Below, piece after piece: positions 48,130 through 57,311 of a stretch of 64,000 bases of DNA (position 1 is its first letter; every line of letters begins with the position of its first letter). A model generated the notes under the pieces. The model saw only the letters and a list, made by a program, of their open reading frames with translations, did not search any database and had not been told where the DNA came from. Source of the stretch: Microbacterium sp. GCS4 (lineage in GTDB: Bacteria > Actinomycetota > Actinomycetes > Actinomycetales > Microbacteriaceae); NCBI RefSeq assembly GCF_001262495.1, contig NZ_LGYE01000001.1, forward strand, positions 372,001-436,000. Reading direction: 5' to 3'. The position numbers and the translations under genes are program-made.

Positions 48130-48957
48130 CTACGCGCCGACCTTGAAGCGCGCGAAGTCCGTCACGGTGATACCGGCGTCCTTCGCCACCTGGGCGACAG
48201 AGAGCTTGTTGTCCTTCGCGTAGTCCTGCTCGAGCAGGGCGACCTGCTTGATGAACGCGGACACGCGACCCTCGACGATCTTGGGCAGGGCCGCCTCCGG
48301 CTTGCCCTCGTTGCGGGAGATCTCGGTGACGATCTCGCGCTCCTTCTCCACGGCCTCGGCCGGGACGTCCTCGCGGGACAGGAACGACGGGTTCGCGAAC
48401 GAGATGTGCTGCGCGATGCTGCGAGCCGTGTCGGCGTCGTCACCCGTGTAGGCGACGACGACGCCGATCTGCGGCGGCAGGTCCTTGCTCGTGCGGTGCA
48501 GGTACACCTCGACCTTGTCGCCGGTCACGGTGCGGACCTGACGCAGTTCGACCTTCTCGCCGATGATCGCGGCCTCTTCGGAGATGACCGTCTCGACGGT
48601 CTTGTCTCCGGCGGGCGCGGCCAGCGCCTCCTCGACCGAGTTCGCCTTGGCGGCGGAGACGGCGTCGGCGACCTTGTCGGCCAGCGCGATGAAACGCTCG
48701 TTCTTCGCGACGAAGTCGGTCTCGCAGGCAAGCTCGATGAGCGTCACAGAACCGTCGTTCTCACGAGCGGCGATCAGCCCCTCGCTGGTGGAACGGTCGG
48801 CGCGCTTGGCGTTGCCCTTGGCACCCTTGAGACGCAGGATCTCGGTGGCCTTCTCGACGTCTCCGTCGGCCTCCTCGAGCGCCTTCTTGGTGTCGACCAT
48901 TCCCGTGCCGAGCTGCTCACGCAGCGCCTTGAGGTCGGCGATGGTGAAGTTGGCCAT
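48130..48957 (-). CDS. tsf: Elongation factor Ts
   Basis: This 275-residue EF-Ts is the nucleotide exchange factor of EF-Tu. The N-terminal [16 protein letters not shown] with its TGMVDTK hallmark, the [10 protein letters not shown] core and the coiled dimerisation region are complete. The ATG at 48957 has AAGGAG 8 nt upstream; the frame extends further but only as overlap with rpsB. It follows rpsB by 44 nt in the standard order. Confidence 0.97.
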   Translation of the reverse strand: MANFTIADLKALREQLGTGMVDTKKALEEADGDVEKATEILRLKGAKGNAKRADRSTSEGLIAARENDGSVTLIELACETDFVAKNERFIALADKVADAVSAAKANSVEEALAAPAGDKTVETVISEEAAIIGEKVELRQVRTVTGDKVEVYLHRTSKDLPPQIGVVVAYTGDDADTARSIAQHISFANPSFLSREDVPAEAVEKEREIVTEISRNEGKPEAALPKIVEGRVSAFIKQVALLEQDYAKDNKLSVAQVAKDAGITVTDFARFKVGA

Positions 48958-49001
48958 GTGTGGTGGCTCCTTGCTTCGTGATGTGTGTGGTGGTCGCGGA
49001 A

Positions 49002-49895
49002 TTACTTGGCGTCTACAGCCTCGGCGGCGGCGACCTCTGCGGTCTCCTCGCCGGAGGCGGCCGCGACGGCCTCGTCGTGCGCCTCGGCACCGGCCTCGTC
49101 GGCGGGGGTCTCGACGACCTCGGCCTCGGTGACCTGCTCGGCGGGAGCCTCGAGGAGCTCCTTCTCCCACTCGGCCAGCGGCTCGACGTCGCCGGACTCG
49201 GGGTTGTGCTTCTGCTGCAGGCCCTCGGCGGCGGCGTCGGCGATGATGCGCGTCAGCAGCGAGACGGAGCGGATCGCGTCGTCGTTGCCGGGGATCGGGT
49301 ACTGGAAGTCATCCGGATCGGCGTTCGTGTCGAGGATGCCGATCACGGGGATGCCGAGCTTCTTGGCCTCGTCGATCGCGAGGTGCTCGCGCTTGGCGTC
49401 GACGACCCAGAGAGCGGACGGCGTCTTGGTGAGGTTGCGGATACCGCCGAGCGACTTGTGCAGCTTGTCCAGCTCGCGCTTCTTGAGCAGGAGCTCCTTC
49501 TTCGTGAAGCCCGATGCGGCCGGGTTCTCGTAGTCGAGCTCCTCGAGCTCCTTCATGCGGGCGAGACGCTTCGCGATGGTGGAGAAGTTCGTGAGGAGTC
49601 CACCGAGCCAGCGCTGGTTGACGAAGGGCTGGCCGACGCGGGTGGCCTGCTCGGCGAGGATCTCCTGCGCCTGCTTCTTGGTGCCGACGAAGAGGATCGT
49701 GCCGCCGTGGGCGACGGTCTCCTTGACGAAGTCGTAGGCCTTGTCGATGTAGCCGAGCGACTGCTGGAGGTCGATGATGTGGATGCCGCTGCGCTCGGTG
49801 AGGATGAAGCGCTTCACCTTCGGGTTCCACCGACGGGTCTGGTGTCCGAAGTGCACGCCGCTGTCGAGCAGCTGGCGGATGGTGACCACAGCCAT
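49002..49895 (-). CDS. rpsB: 30S ribosomal protein S2 with acidic C-terminal extension
   Basis: This 297-residue S2 is one of the last proteins to join the small subunit. The core ([24 protein letters not shown] onward, with [21 protein letters not shown]) ends near residue 240. The remaining ~55 residues are almost only Ala, Glu, Val and Asp, a tail seen in other actinobacteria. The ATG at 49895 has CAGGAG 5 nt upstream. A -10-like TATGCT about 194 nt upstream and a hairpin at the predicted 5' end suggest leader control. Confidence 0.97.
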   Translation of the reverse strand: MAVVTIRQLLDSGVHFGHQTRRWNPKVKRFILTERSGIHIIDLQQSLGYIDKAYDFVKETVAHGGTILFVGTKKQAQEILAEQATRVGQPFVNQRWLGGLLTNFSTIAKRLARMKELEELDYENPAASGFTKKELLLKKRELDKLHKSLGGIRNLTKTPSALWVVDAKREHLAIDEAKKLGIPVIGILDTNADPDDFQYPIPGNDDAIRSVSLLTRIIADAAAEGLQQKHNPESGDVEPLAEWEKELLEAPAEQVTEAEVVETPADEAGAEAHDEAVAAASGEETAEVAAAEAVDAK

Positions 49896-50214
49896 GGTCG
49901 TCTCCTGGTTCTGGCACGGTTATGCGCCGTCGAGGTTGTCAAGCCGATCGGTCGATCGGACTTCCTGGTGCCCGGCGCACACCCGCCCGTTCGGAGAAGG
50001 GACCTGTGGGAGTGGATGCCACGACATCCGTCTCTCGACGGCGTCGCTCTGGGCACGCGTAGTCACCCCGGAATCGGGGTGCTGCTCCAGCATACAGGAA
50101 GACTCCGCCGCACTCGCTCTCCCCACACGAGCCGCATCCCCGGTTGTCCGCTGCTCCCGGGCTGCCGTCCGAGACCTCGGCGCGGCAGGCACGGATCCTG
50201 GGGAACATGCCCAC
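49896..50214. other. 319-nt gap: rpsB leader and divergent promoter region
   Basis: This is the only gene-free stretch above 300 bases. It holds the rpsB leader on the minus strand: TATGCT (50094-50089), then a 7-bp hairpin (50064-50081) at the predicted 5' end, about 165 nt of unassigned leader and the ribosome site. The right 110 nt precede the M23 gene and show no clear promoter. Short open frames here overlap in several phases and none has a convincing start. Confidence 0.6.
50064..50094 (-). promoter_or_regulatory. rpsB candidate -10 and 5'-terminal hairpin
   Basis: TATGCT on the minus strand (50094-50089) predicts transcription from about 50082. The first bases of the RNA would then be CACCCCG-ATTC-CGGGGTG (50081-50064), a perfect 7-bp stem with a 4-nt loop. 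No -35 match was found. Confidence 0.45.
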
Positions 50215-50750
50215 ATGAGAACCCGACTGTGTCTCGCGGCGCTCCTGCTCCTCGCCTTTCTGATCCTCGTCCCTGGCAGCGCGCCGCGAGCGCGCCGACT
50301 GTCGACGCACCGGACCCCGCAGGCACCGTCAAGGCGGACTGGATGTGGCCCGTCGAGGGTCCTCGCCGCGTCGTCGAGAGGTTCGTCGCACCAGCGCACG
50401 ACTACGGACCCGGGCATCGAGGGATCGACATCGAGGCTCCCGTAGGCGTGTCTGTGAGGGCGCCGGCTGCCGGCGTGGTGGCCTTTCGCGGCACGGTGGT
50501 GGACCGAGCCGTCCTGACGATCGCGCATTCCGGCGGGCTCGTGTCGTCGTTCGAGCCGGTGCGGTCAGACCTGGTGGTGGGGTCTGCGGTGGCAGTGGGC
50601 GACCTGATCGGCGTCGTCGACGTGGGCGGGCACAGCTCGCCGGGCACCATGCATCTGGGCGTGCGCCTCGACGGCGCCTACGTGGATCCGATGCTCCTGT
50701 TCGGCGAGGTGCCGCGCGCGGTGCTCCTCCCGTGCTGCGACCCCCTCTGA
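50215..50750 (+). pseudogene. M23 (LytM-type) peptidase-like gene broken by a frameshift
   Basis: ATG 50215 opens a good signal peptide (MRTRLCLAALLLLAFLILV) that runs into LVPGSAPRARR and stops at 50445. The exported domain lies in the -1 frame, from ASAPTVDAPDPAG to the stop at 50750, with HRGID and a beta-rich M23 domain. Restoring one base near 50281-50290 would give a continuous precursor with an AxA cleavage site, so a one-base deletion is likely. HxH of active M23 enzymes is TMH here, so even the intact form may be non-catalytic. A gene of this type beside rpsB is a standard actinobacterial arrangement. Confidence 0.75.
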
Positions 50751-50777
50751 GCGCGAGGCTCGAGCCGCCACGAACCC

Positions 50778-51680
50778 TCAGGCGCGGGGATGCGCGAGGC
50801 GATAGGTCGCCGCCAGACGCTCGGACGAGACGTGAGTGTAGATCTGAGTGGTCCCGAGGCTCGCATGCCCGAGGATCTCCTGCACTGCCCGAAGGTCGGC
50901 CCCGCCGTCGAGCAGATGCGTCGCGGCGGTGTGCCGGAGCGCGTGGGGTCCGACGGTCTCCTCGCCTACGAGCGGAGCGAGCACGTCTGCGACGAGCGCG
51001 TACACGGCCCGGGGGCCGATCCGCGCTCCCCGGGTGCCCAACAGGAGAGCAGCGGGGGCGGCGGTCGCTCGTGCCGCGAGCACAGGTCGTCCGCGTGTGA
51101 GGAAGGCACCGACGGCGTCCCGTGCGGGGATGCCGAAAGGAACGACCCTCTCCTTGGACCCCTTGCCGAGGACGCGCGCGGTCGCGCGATCGAGATCGAC
51201 GTCGTCGACGTCGAGTCCGCAGAGTTCCGAGACACGGATGCCGGAACCGTAGAGCAGTTCGAGGATCGCGTGGTCCCGGAGGGCTACGGCATCCCCCTGC
51301 GATGCCGCGCTGCGCTGCGCATCGAGCAGTGTCCGCATCGCGTCCTGGGAGGCCACCGTGGGAAGCGTCCGGCCGCGTTTGGGGGCGACGAGTCGGAGAC
51401 TCGGGTCGTGCTCGATCAGCTGCTGCTCGTGCGCCCAGCTGAAGAAGGACCTGACGGCTGCTGCGCGGCGCGCGAGCGTCGACCGGGCATCTCCGCGCTG
51501 GGTCGCCCGCCAGAGCCAGTCCCGGAGCGTGTCGAGGGTTATCTGCTCGAGGGATGCGTCACCGACGTCCACGGTCAGGTCTCGCAGATCCGACCGATAG
51601 GCGCGCACCGTCGCGGGCGAGAGCCGTCGTACACGCTCGAGGTGCTCCGCGAACGCGGCGGCGGCCTCGATGAACTCCAT
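50778..51680 (-). CDS. xerC: Tyrosine recombinase XerC
   Basis: This 300-residue site-specific recombinase resolves chromosome dimers at dif together with XerD. The N-terminal SAM-like DNA-binding domain is present. The catalytic residues are visible: Arg in GSGIRVSEL, Lys in GKGSKERVV, HALRH, the His in LGHASLG and the nucleophile Tyr in QIYTHV. Its place between dprA and the M23 gene is the housekeeping location, so it is not a mobile-element integrase. The ATG at 51680 follows CATGCT by 6 nt, a possible leaderless start. Confidence 0.94.
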   Translation of the reverse strand: MEFIEAAAAFAEHLERVRRLSPATVRAYRSDLRDLTVDVGDASLEQITLDTLRDWLWRATQRGDARSTLARRAAAVRSFFSWAHEQQLIEHDPSLRLVAPKRGRTLPTVASQDAMRTLLDAQRSAASQGDAVALRDHAILELLYGSGIRVSELCGLDVDDVDLDRATARVLGKGSKERVVPFGIPARDAVGAFLTRGRPVLAARATAAPAALLLGTRGARIGPRAVYALVADVLAPLVGEETVGPHALRHTAATHLLDGGADLRAVQEILGHASLGTTQIYTHVSSERLAATYRLAHPRA

Positions 51681-51812
51681 CGCTTCAGCATGCCCTCTCC
51701 CCGCGGTTCCTGAGCGCAGCCTCGCCGCGCGGACGCCGTCCCGTCCGCCCCGACGGCGGCAGCAGGCCGTCGGCGGCCTCCGGCGTACGCGCACCACCGG
51801 GCCCGGGCGCTG

Positions 51813-53024
51813 TCAACGCCTCCGTTTCTGCCGGCGCACACCGATCCATCCCGTCTCGGAGCGTCGCGCCTCGCCACGGAGCTCGAGGAGACCGAGGAGC
51901 GCGCTCACCCGCTCGATCGAGAGGCCGCTCCGACGCGCGAGCTCGGATGTGGCGAGCGGCGTGCGACTGCTCATCGCGTCGCGGAGTCGAGTCTCGTCGG
52001 GATCCGTGCGCTCGCTCTCTCGCCGTCCTGGGTCCTCGCCCCAGAGCTCACGGATCTCGGCCGAGGTGGTGACGCAGCGCGCGTCGTACTCGCGGAACAG
52101 ACGATGACATCCCTCCGAGGTGGCGGACGTGACCGGGCCGGGAACCGCGCCGAGCGGTCGACCGAGCGACGCAGCGTGTCCTGCGGTGTTCAACGAGCCG
52201 CTGCGCCATCCCGCCTCGATCACCACAGTCGCGTCGCTCACCGCTGCGATGAGCCGGTTCCGGGAGAGGAAGCGCCACTTGGTCGGAGCCGTCCCGCACG
52301 GGACCTCGCTGACGACGGCACCCGTCGTCCTCACGCGTTCCAGAAGGTCGCGGTGCCCCTGCGGGTAGGCGCGATCCACGCCGCCAGCGAGGAAGGCGAC
52401 CGTCGCGCCGCCCACACCCAGCGCTGCGCGATGGGCCGCTCCGTCGATGCCGTATGCACCGCCGGAGACGATCACCGTGCCCGTCGCGGCCAGCTCCCCC
52501 GCGAATTCCCCCGCGATGTGCTCGCCATAGGCGGTGGCCGCACGTGCTCCGATGATCGCGACCTGCGGTGCTGCCGCGAGCAGTCTCGTCTCGCCTCGCA
52601 CCCAGAGGAGCAGCGGCGCGTGTCGGCCGAGGTCGTCCATCTGCACCGGCCATCCCGGATCACCGGGGAGCAGCAGTCGTGCATTCGCCGCGAGCGCGCT
52701 CCTGACCGCATCGGTCACACGCCGCGGATCGACCCGCGGACGCCATCGCGAGATCCCCTCGTCGATCGCGCCGTCCTCGACCGGAATGCCACCTCGCACG
52801 CGAGCGGGCGTGGGGTGCTCGTCCACCGCGAGTCGCAACGCCTCCGTCGCACCGAGCTCCTGGATGAGCGCGCCGGCCACCCCGTCGCCGGGCTCCGCGA
52901 GCACGCTCCATGCCACGCGCGCGATCGCATCCATCCGACGATCCACATCGACGCGTGGATCCGTGCACAGCAGGCTTGTGACGGCCGACACGAGACCGTC
53001 GTCGCGACGCAGTCCGTCGATCAT
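51813..53024 (-). CDS. dprA: DNA-processing protein DprA
   Basis: This 403-residue DprA/Smf protein loads RecA on incoming single-stranded DNA in transformation. The Rossmann-like core has IIGARAATAYGEHIAGEFA and SGGAYGIDGAAHRAAL, and GRPLGAVPG follows. A C-terminal winged-helix (SELARRSGLSIERVSALL) ends in a basic tail. The ATG at 53024 overlaps the comM stop by 4 nt. No other competence genes are in the window, as is usual for this locus. Confidence 0.94.
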   Translation of the reverse strand: MIDGLRRDDGLVSAVTSLLCTDPRVDVDRRMDAIARVAWSVLAEPGDGVAGALIQELGATEALRLAVDEHPTPARVRGGIPVEDGAIDEGISRWRPRVDPRRVTDAVRSALAANARLLLPGDPGWPVQMDDLGRHAPLLLWVRGETRLLAAAPQVAIIGARAATAYGEHIAGEFAGELAATGTVIVSGGAYGIDGAAHRAALGVGGATVAFLAGGVDRAYPQGHRDLLERVRTTGAVVSEVPCGTAPTKWRFLSRNRLIAAVSDATVVIEAGWRSGSLNTAGHAASLGRPLGAVPGPVTSATSEGCHRLFREYDARCVTTSAEIRELWGEDPGRRESERTDPDETRLRDAMSSRTPLATSELARRSGLSIERVSALLGLLELRGEARRSETGWIGVRRQKRRR

Positions 53025-54550
53025 GCGGCATACCCCCGCTTCAGGAACAGCGCCCGACCGACCTGGTCCAGACCCGGCCTGTCGATCTCGTCGAGGTCGG
53101 CCATGGTCCACGCGAGGCGGAGCACCCGGTCGTACCCGCGCAGGGTCAGCAGGCCCTTCTCGAGCGCCCGGTCGAGCGGACGGCGTGCCTCCACCGCGAC
53201 GCGCACGTCGGCCTGACGCAGGCGCGCTCCGGGCACGTCGGCGTTGCGGCGCCACGGAGTGCCGCGCCAGCGCTCGGCCGCACGGGCACGGGCCGAGACG
53301 ACGCGCTGCTGCGCATCCGCGCTCGTCGTACGGGCCGACCGGTCTGACACGGCCTCCGCCGCCGCGATGCGCGAGACGTGGACCTCGATGTCCACGCGGT
53401 CTCGGAGCGGTCCGGAGAGTCGCGCGGCGTAGCGCCGGATCGCGAGCGATGGACAGGTGCACTCCCCTCCGCGAACGCCGTACTGGCCGCAGGGACACGG
53501 ATTCATCGCCATCACGAGTTGGAACCGCGCGGGGAACCGCGCGGTGAATCCCGACCGGTGCACATCGATCGACCCCGACTCGAGCGGTTGACGGAGTGCG
53601 TCGAGGGCTACGCGGGAGAACTCGGCCGCCTCGTCCAGGAGCAGCACTCCCCGATGCGCACGCGCGATCGCGCCGGGGCGGGCGGCACGCGACCCACCGC
53701 CGACCAGGGCGACCACCGAGGCGCTGTGATGGGGAGCCTCCAGCGGCGCGCGACGATCGAGCGCGTCCACCGCCTGTCCGGCGAGGGAGCGGATCGAGGC
53801 GACATCGAGCGCCTCATCGACGGTCAGCGCGGGCAGGATGCCAGGCAGACGGCGGGCGAGCATCGTCTTGCCCGCCCCCGGCGGCCCGCTCAACAGCATG
53901 TGGTGGCCACCGGCAGCAGCAACCACGAGCGCTTCGACCGCCTCGGTCTGACCGGCGATGTCCGCGAGATCGAGGGCCTCCTCCTCCGGCCTGTCCGGGA
54001 CCCCGATCGTCACGGGCTCGACGTCGGGCACCGCGACATCCGCGCCGTGCCACACCGCCACTTCGGCGAGCGTCGACGCGGCCCGTACGACGACCCCGGG
54101 CACGAGTCCCGCCTCGACGGCGTTCGCGCTGGGAACCACGACGGTGTCGAAACCGGCACGCGCAGCGGCGAGAACGGCCGGGAGGACTCCCGGTACCGGT
54201 CTCAAGCGCCCGTCGAGCGCGAGCTCCCCGATGTGCACCGCCTGTCTGATCGCTCGAGGGGAGATCGCTCCGCCTGCGGCGAGGGCGCTGACAGCGATGG
54301 CGAGGTCGAAAGACGATCCGTGCTTCGGAAGGCTCGCCGGCGACAGATTGACCGTCAGTTTGCGCTTCGGCAGGTCCAGACCGGCGTTCTTGCAGGCATT
54401 GTGCACGCGCTGCACGGCTTCGCCGAGCGACTTGTCGGGCAGTCCGATGATCCGGAAGTCCGGGGTCTGATTCGACAGGTCTGCTTCGACTTCGACGAGA
54501 TGACCGTCGACACCCGTGAGAGCGATCGCCCAGGTGCGCACCGTGCTCAT
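53021..54550 (-). CDS. comM: YifB/ComM family Mg-chelatase-like AAA+ ATPase
   Basis: This 509-residue protein resembles ComM, a hexameric helicase promoting branch migration in transformation. The N-terminal S5/Lon-like domain (ALTGVDGHLVEVEADLS, then NLSPASLPKHGSSFDLAIA) precedes the AAA+ core with Walker A SGPPGAGKT and Walker B GVLLLDEAAEF. A zinc-like CPCGQYG...CTC and a C-terminal helical domain follow. The ATG at 54550 overlaps the yraN stop by 4 nt. Confidence 0.93.
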   Translation of the reverse strand: MSTVRTWAIALTGVDGHLVEVEADLSNQTPDFRIIGLPDKSLGEAVQRVHNACKNAGLDLPKRKLTVNLSPASLPKHGSSFDLAIAVSALAAGGAISPRAIRQAVHIGELALDGRLRPVPGVLPAVLAAARAGFDTVVVPSANAVEAGLVPGVVVRAASTLAEVAVWHGADVAVPDVEPVTIGVPDRPEEEALDLADIAGQTEAVEALVVAAAGGHHMLLSGPPGAGKTMLARRLPGILPALTVDEALDVASIRSLAGQAVDALDRRAPLEAPHHSASVVALVGGGSRAARPGAIARAHRGVLLLDEAAEFSRVALDALRQPLESGSIDVHRSGFTARFPARFQLVMAMNPCPCGQYGVRGGECTCPSLAIRRYAARLSGPLRDRVDIEVHVSRIAAAEAVSDRSARTTSADAQQRVVSARARAAERWRGTPWRRNADVPGARLRQADVRVAVEARRPLDRALEKGLLTLRGYDRVLRLAWTMADLDEIDRPGLDQVGRALFLKRGYAA

Positions 54551-54909
54551 GCGAGGTCCACCAGGTGCTCCAGAACGCCGACCTCCGGGTCGTCGCCGAT
54601 GACGGCGACAGCCTCGACGCGCAGTGCCAGTCCGCGCGCCTGCTTGGGGTGTTCGGCCACCCACGCGTAACCGAGCTGCCAGAGTCGCCCCAGCTTCCGG
54701 GCGTCCACGGCCTCGAACGGGTGCCCGAAGCGCTCGGTTCTCCGCGTCTTCACCTCGACGATCGCAAGATGATCGCGCGTGCGCGCGACGATGTCGATCT
54801 CGCCCTGGGGACATCGCCAGTTGCGATCGAGGATGTCGTAACCGATGCCTGTCAGAAAGCGCGTCGCGCGCTCTTCGCCCGCCCTGCCGAGGTCGTCTTT
54901 CGCTGCCAT
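54547..54909 (-). CDS. YraN family protein (UPF0102, endonuclease-like)
   Basis: This 120-residue protein has the UPF0102 layout, a restriction-endonuclease-like fold. GRAGEERATRFL opens it and the PD-(D/E)xK-like centre is GEIDIVARTRDHLAIVEVKTR near residues 36-56, with Asp, Glu and Lys in place. Its role is unresolved, but it is nearly always next to rnhB, comM and dprA. The ATG at 54909 follows CAGGCT by 6 nt. Confidence 0.9.
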   Translation of the reverse strand: MAAKDDLGRAGEERATRFLTGIGYDILDRNWRCPQGEIDIVARTRDHLAIVEVKTRRTERFGHPFEAVDARKLGRLWQLGYAWVAEHPKQARGLALRVEAVAVIGDDPEVGVLEHLVDLA

Positions 54910-55011
54910 GTCGACAGCCTGTCGTGCGGGGAGGACTCAGCACGCGGCCCGACGGCGCCCCCACCGGCGATGGTGGAGAACGGGTTCACGACGTGCGATG
55001 TGGAGAGCGGG

Positions 55012-55338
55012 TCACTCCCCGTCGAGGGACAGCTCCTGCGGCAGTTCGAACTCGCGGCGCTGCAGCTCCTCGACGTTCACGTCCTTGAACGTGAGCACCC
55101 TGACGGCCTTGACGAAGCGATCGGCGCGGTAGATGTCCCAGACCCACACGTCACTCATGGAGATCTCGAAGTAGAAGTCGTGCTCGGTGTCCCGACGCAC
55201 GACGTTCACCTCGTTCGCGAGGTAGAAACGCCGCTCCGTCTCGACGACGTACTGGAACTGCGAGACCACGTCGCGATACTCACGGAACAGCGCCAGCTCG
55301 AGCTCGCGGTCGTAGTCGTCGAATGCTTCCTCATCCAT
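55012..55338 (-). CDS. DUF2469 family protein
   Basis: This 108-residue acidic protein matches DUF2469, a short actinobacterial family found after rnhB and of unknown function. FREYRDVVSQFQYVVETERRF, FYFEISMSDVWVWDIYR and VLTFKDVNVEEL are characteristic. The ATG at 55338 has GGAGAG upstream and TAGGAT 9 nt before it, so the leader is only a few nucleotides long. Confidence 0.9.
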   Translation of the reverse strand: MDEEAFDDYDRELELALFREYRDVVSQFQYVVETERRFYLANEVNVVRRDTEHDFYFEISMSDVWVWDIYRADRFVKAVRVLTFKDVNVEELQRREFELPQELSLDGE

Positions 55339-55396
55339 GATCTCTCCATCCTAGAGTCGCCACGACGACCATGACGCACGGACCGCGATCGGCTGC

Positions 55397-56056
55397 TCAG
55401 AAGAGGGTCGGCGCGTCCGCGATCGCCCACGAGGAGCGATGGTGCGGCGACAGCCCCACCGACCGGATCGCGTCTCGGTGCTCCAGGCTCGCGTAACCCT
55501 TGTTCCGATCCCACTGATAGGCGGGGTGATCGACGTGGAGTCCCGCCATCAGGGTGTCCCGCGCCACCTTGGCGATCACGGACGCGGCGGACACCGATGC
55601 GCAGTCGCGATCGGCCTTCACCACGGGACGGACCCGGAGGGGCACCGGGTGGACCGCGGAGACGTAGTCGTGGTTCCCGTCGAGCAGGACCAGCGCGTTC
55701 GCGGTCGCCACGCCCTGATCCACGACGCTCTGCACCGCCCGGGATGCCGCGAGCCCCAGGGCGCGCATGATCCCGACCTCGTCGACCTCGGCGGCGCTGG
55801 CCCAGCCGACACCCGAGGCCTGGACCCAGGCCGCAGCACGGGCCGCGACATCGGGTCGTCGCCGTTCGGTCACGAGCTTCGAGTCACGGAGCCCTTCCGG
55901 AACGCGCCGACGCGCCCCCGCGGCATCCATCACCGACGCCCCCACCGCGACCGGACCAGCGAGCGCCCCGCGTCCGACCTCATCGAGCGAGATGACGAGG
56001 TCGAACTCGGCGAGCAGCTTGCGCTCGAGGGTCAGCTTGGGTGCGACGACGGTCAT
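55397..56056 (-). CDS. rnhB: Ribonuclease HII
   Basis: This 219-residue RNase HII cuts RNA in RNA-DNA hybrids, including single ribonucleotides in DNA. The metal-binding DE pair is in ISLDEVGRGALAGP near residue 25. RDSKLV, the third acidic residue in VLLDGNHDY and VKADRDCASVSAASVIAK follow. The ATG at 56056 overlaps the lepB stop by 4 nt. Confidence 0.96.
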   Translation of the reverse strand: MTVVAPKLTLERKLLAEFDLVISLDEVGRGALAGPVAVGASVMDAAGARRRVPEGLRDSKLVTERRRPDVAARAAAWVQASGVGWASAAEVDEVGIMRALGLAASRAVQSVVDQGVATANALVLLDGNHDYVSAVHPVPLRVRPVVKADRDCASVSAASVIAKVARDTLMAGLHVDHPAYQWDRNKGYASLEHRDAIRSVGLSPHHRSSWAIADAPTLF

Positions 56057-56784
56057 TCGGCGTCCGGGACCCCGTTGAAGATGTCGTGGTGTCCGTCGAT
56101 CGTCCCCATCCGATCGAACGGCCAGGTCGTGAGGAACGCCTTGCCGACGACGTTGTCGAGCGGTACGAAACCACCGCTCGGGAGCTCCTGATGCGCCCGG
56201 GAGTCCCTCGAACGGTCGCGGTTGTCGCCGAGGACCCAGAGCGACCCCTCGGGGACGACGACGTCGAAGGGCTCGTTGGACGCGGCGGTGTCGCCATCCG
56301 GCAGATTCAGGTACGACAGTTCGTCGATCGGGGTGCCGTTGATCGTGATCTGGCCGAGGGCGTTGCAGCAGACGACGTGATCGCCGGGCATGCCGATCAC
56401 GCGCTTGACCAGGTGGTCCTGCGAGTCGGATGCCGAGATCCCCACGACGTTGAGCACCCAGTCGACTGCCTCGACAAGAGGGGGCTGCGCGGGGGCCTGG
56501 GGCTGGCCGTCCAGCCAGCCACCCGGGTCCTTGAACACGACGATGTCCCCGCGCTCGTAGCCGGTCCATCGCGGCGTGAGCTCGTCGACGAGGATGCGGT
56601 CGTCGGTCATGAGCGTCCGCTCCATCGACGCGGACGGGATGTAGAAGGAACGGACGACGAACGTCTTCACGACGAACGACACGACCGCGGCGATGACGAT
56701 GATGATGAGCACATCACGCAGGAAGACCAGGATTCCGCGCCGACGGGTGCGGGGGGTCGATGCGGATGCGGAGTCAGTCGTCAT
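56053..56784 (-). CDS. lepB: Signal peptidase I
   Basis: This 243-residue membrane serine protease removes signal peptides from exported proteins. It has one N-terminal TM (about 19-39), the catalytic Ser53 in IPSASMERTL, and the general-base Lys127 in VKRVIGMPGD. GDNRDRSRDSR completes the family boxes. The ATG at 56784 has GAAGGA upstream. It is separated from rplS by a 17-bp terminator hairpin, so it needs its own promoter; GATAGT at 56827-56822 (minus) is a candidate. Confidence 0.96.
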   Translation of the reverse strand: MTTDSASASTPRTRRRGILVFLRDVLIIIVIAAVVSFVVKTFVVRSFYIPSASMERTLMTDDRILVDELTPRWTGYERGDIVVFKDPGGWLDGQPQAPAQPPLVEAVDWVLNVVGISASDSQDHLVKRVIGMPGDHVVCCNALGQITINGTPIDELSYLNLPDGDTAASNEPFDVVVPEGSLWVLGDNRDRSRDSRAHQELPSGGFVPLDNVVGKAFLTTWPFDRMGTIDGHHDIFNGVPDAE

Positions 56785-56851
56785 CAGGTTCCTTCAGAGA
56801 GCGGCACCGCTCGGAGACGGCACTATCAAGGGTCGCATACCCCGGGGAGAA

Positions 56852-56888
56852 CACAGCACCCCGGGACATCGTGTCCCGGGGTGCTGTG
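56852..56888 (-). terminator. Terminator hairpin after rplS
   Basis: A perfect 17-bp stem (56852-56868 with 56872-56888) closes a 3-nt loop, 13 nt after the rplS stop, and is followed on the minus strand by TTCTCC. It is a strong hairpin with only a short pyrimidine tail. Confidence 0.75.
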
Positions 56889-56901
56889 GAGAACCTGCGC
56901 G

Positions 56902-57249
56902 TCAGTTGTCGCGCTTCTCCTTGATCTTGGCCTTCTTGCCCCGCAGCTGGCGGAGGTAGTACAGCTTCGCGCGACGCACGTCACCGCGAGTGACGACCTC
57001 GATGTGGTCGATCACCGGGGAGTGCACGGGGAAGGTGCGCTCGACGCCCACCTGGAAGCTGATCTTGCGAACCGTGAAGGTCTCGCGAACGCCGTCGCCC
57101 TGGCGGCCGATGACGACGCCCTTGAAGACCTGGATACGGGAGCGGCTGCCCTCGGTGATGTTCACGTGGACGTTGACGGTGTCGCCCGGGTGGAAGACCG
57201 GGACGTCGGAACGGAGCGAAGCCGCGTCGACGGCGTCGAGGATCTGCAT
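56902..57249 (-). CDS. rplS: 50S ribosomal protein L19
   Basis: This 115-residue L19 sits at the subunit interface. [41 protein letters not shown] and the basic end [19 protein letters not shown] are typical. The start is ATG 57249; an upstream extension has no support. It has a long leader of about 127 nt from a candidate TGGCAGAAT promoter (57391-57383), beginning with a predicted branched RNA structure. A terminator follows, making it a single-gene unit. Confidence 0.97.
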   Translation of the reverse strand: MQILDAVDAASLRSDVPVFHPGDTVNVHVNITEGSRSRIQVFKGVVIGRQGDGVRETFTVRKISFQVGVERTFPVHSPVIDHIEVVTRGDVRRAKLYYLRQLRGKKAKIKEKRDN

Positions 57250-57311
57250 GATCGTCTCTCTCTGCACTCGCCACAGGTCGGTTGCATGGTGCTGGAAGGA
57301 ATAAGAACGGG

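Noticed and set aside
47322..50214. A new riboswitch or defence system in the rpsB-frr block
   Set aside because: Apart from the rpsB leader hairpin, gaps are short and gene order is the standard translation/lipid cluster.
50778..51680. Tyrosine recombinase as a sign of an integrated element
   Set aside because: It has XerC length and motifs and sits in the conserved dprA-xerC-rpsB neighbourhood; no attachment repeats or cargo genes are present.
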